Shown piece after piece: positions 7,081-7,133 of a DNA stretch of 7,133 nucleotides (position 1 is its first letter; each line of letters begins with the position of its first letter). The DNA comes from JAIBBG01 sp043748015 (lineage in GTDB: Bacteria; Bacteroidota; Bacteroidia; Flavobacteriales_D; Sanyastnellaceae). The notes below the pieces were generated by a model, which made no database searches, was not told where the DNA came from, and saw only the letters and a program-made list of their open reading frames with translations. The stretch lies in assembly GCA_043748015.1 (NCBI GenBank), contig JAYTOA010000187.1, positions 1 to 7,133 on the forward strand. The letters run 5' to 3'. The translations under genes and the position numbers were made by a program.

Positions 7081-7115
7081 TCCATTGCAAGTTTACAGAA
7101 AAATAATGCAATGGA
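7081..7115 (+). promoter_or_regulatory. 9-base inverted repeat overlapping a possible start codon
   Basis: TCCATTGCA (7081-7089) and TGCAATGGA (7107-7115) are exact reverse complements separated by 17 bases. The right arm contains the ATG at 7111-7113, so if that is a real start, the RNA stem would enclose the start codon and could limit translation. It could instead be a DNA-binding site. The fold is inferred from base pairing only. Confidence 0.4.
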
Positions 7116-7133
7116 TATTTTAAATTTTTCAAA
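7111..7133 (+). CDS. Possible first codons of a downstream gene (cut by window end)
   Basis: From ATG 7111 the frame reads MDILNFS and stays open to the window end, only seven codons. The stretch just upstream is A-rich (ACAGAAAAATAATGCA), which suits Bacteroidota translation starts without a Shine-Dalgarno sequence. An overlapping ATG at 7106 stops after five codons. The evidence is very thin; nothing can be said about function. Confidence 0.22.

Larger units (their letters stand above)
6850..7110. other. Intergenic region with no complete gene, palindrome-rich at its right end
   Basis: I see no complete open frame with protein-like sequence on either strand here, no tRNA and no repeat array. 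The first half (to about 6970) is featureless. A weaker hairpin with one bulged base can form at 6975-7000 (GATAGTT pairing with AACTGTC, one wobble). From about 7008 onward the DNA carries three inverted repeats within 110 bases, listed separately. Its position after a terminator and before a possible start at 7111 suggests a regulatory upstream region for the next gene. Confidence 0.5.

Noticed and set aside
6784..7133. tRNA or CRISPR array in the right-hand gap
   Set aside because: No cloverleaf-like arms with a TTC loop, and no repeated unit with regular spacers beyond the short TTTACA copies.

Overview
The window looks like chromosomal DNA from a member of the Bacteroidota. The evidence is two different type IX secretion system (T9SS) C-terminal sorting domains, a PKD-domain lipoprotein with a Bacteroidota-style signal, an N-terminal module starting with SHIIGG that is common in large surface proteins of this phylum, and start regions without clear Shine-Dalgarno sequences. 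The DNA leans AT-rich. I cannot place it below phylum with confidence; a flavobacterial or chitinophagal/saprospiral lineage would fit.

Layout, all genes on the + strand. (1) Positions 3-359 hold the C-terminal end of a probable outer-membrane beta-barrel protein that starts before the window. (2) Positions 356-1459 hold a PKD-domain lipoprotein whose start codon overlaps the previous stop (ATGA). (3) Positions 1460-1753 are a 294-base gap with no convincing gene, only short open fragments in several frames. (4) Positions 1754-4417 hold an 887-residue secreted protein with a SHIIGG/YQRCCRN module, five clear PKD repeats plus one degenerate one, and a type B (CHU_C) T9SS sorting domain. (5) After 29 bases, positions 4447-6783 hold a secreted CotH-kinase-family protein with an Ig-like segment, a lamin-tail domain and a type A T9SS sorting domain. 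(6) A strong hairpin terminator follows at 6815-6849. The last ~280 bases hold no complete gene but carry a cluster of inverted repeats, the last of which overlaps a possible start codon at 7111.

How the genes fit together: everything recognisable points to the cell envelope and outside it. The barrel and lipoprotein are probably translationally coupled and may sit together at the outer membrane. The PKD protein and CotH protein are probably co-transcribed, end at a shared terminator, and are both exported by T9SS, through different sorting-domain classes. No mobile element, CRISPR array, RNA gene or defence system is visible. I see no clear sign of a wholly new system. The best leads are the regular cysteine-bracketed PKD repeats, the pairing of a type B PKD protein with a type A CotH protein, and the palindrome cluster at the right end.
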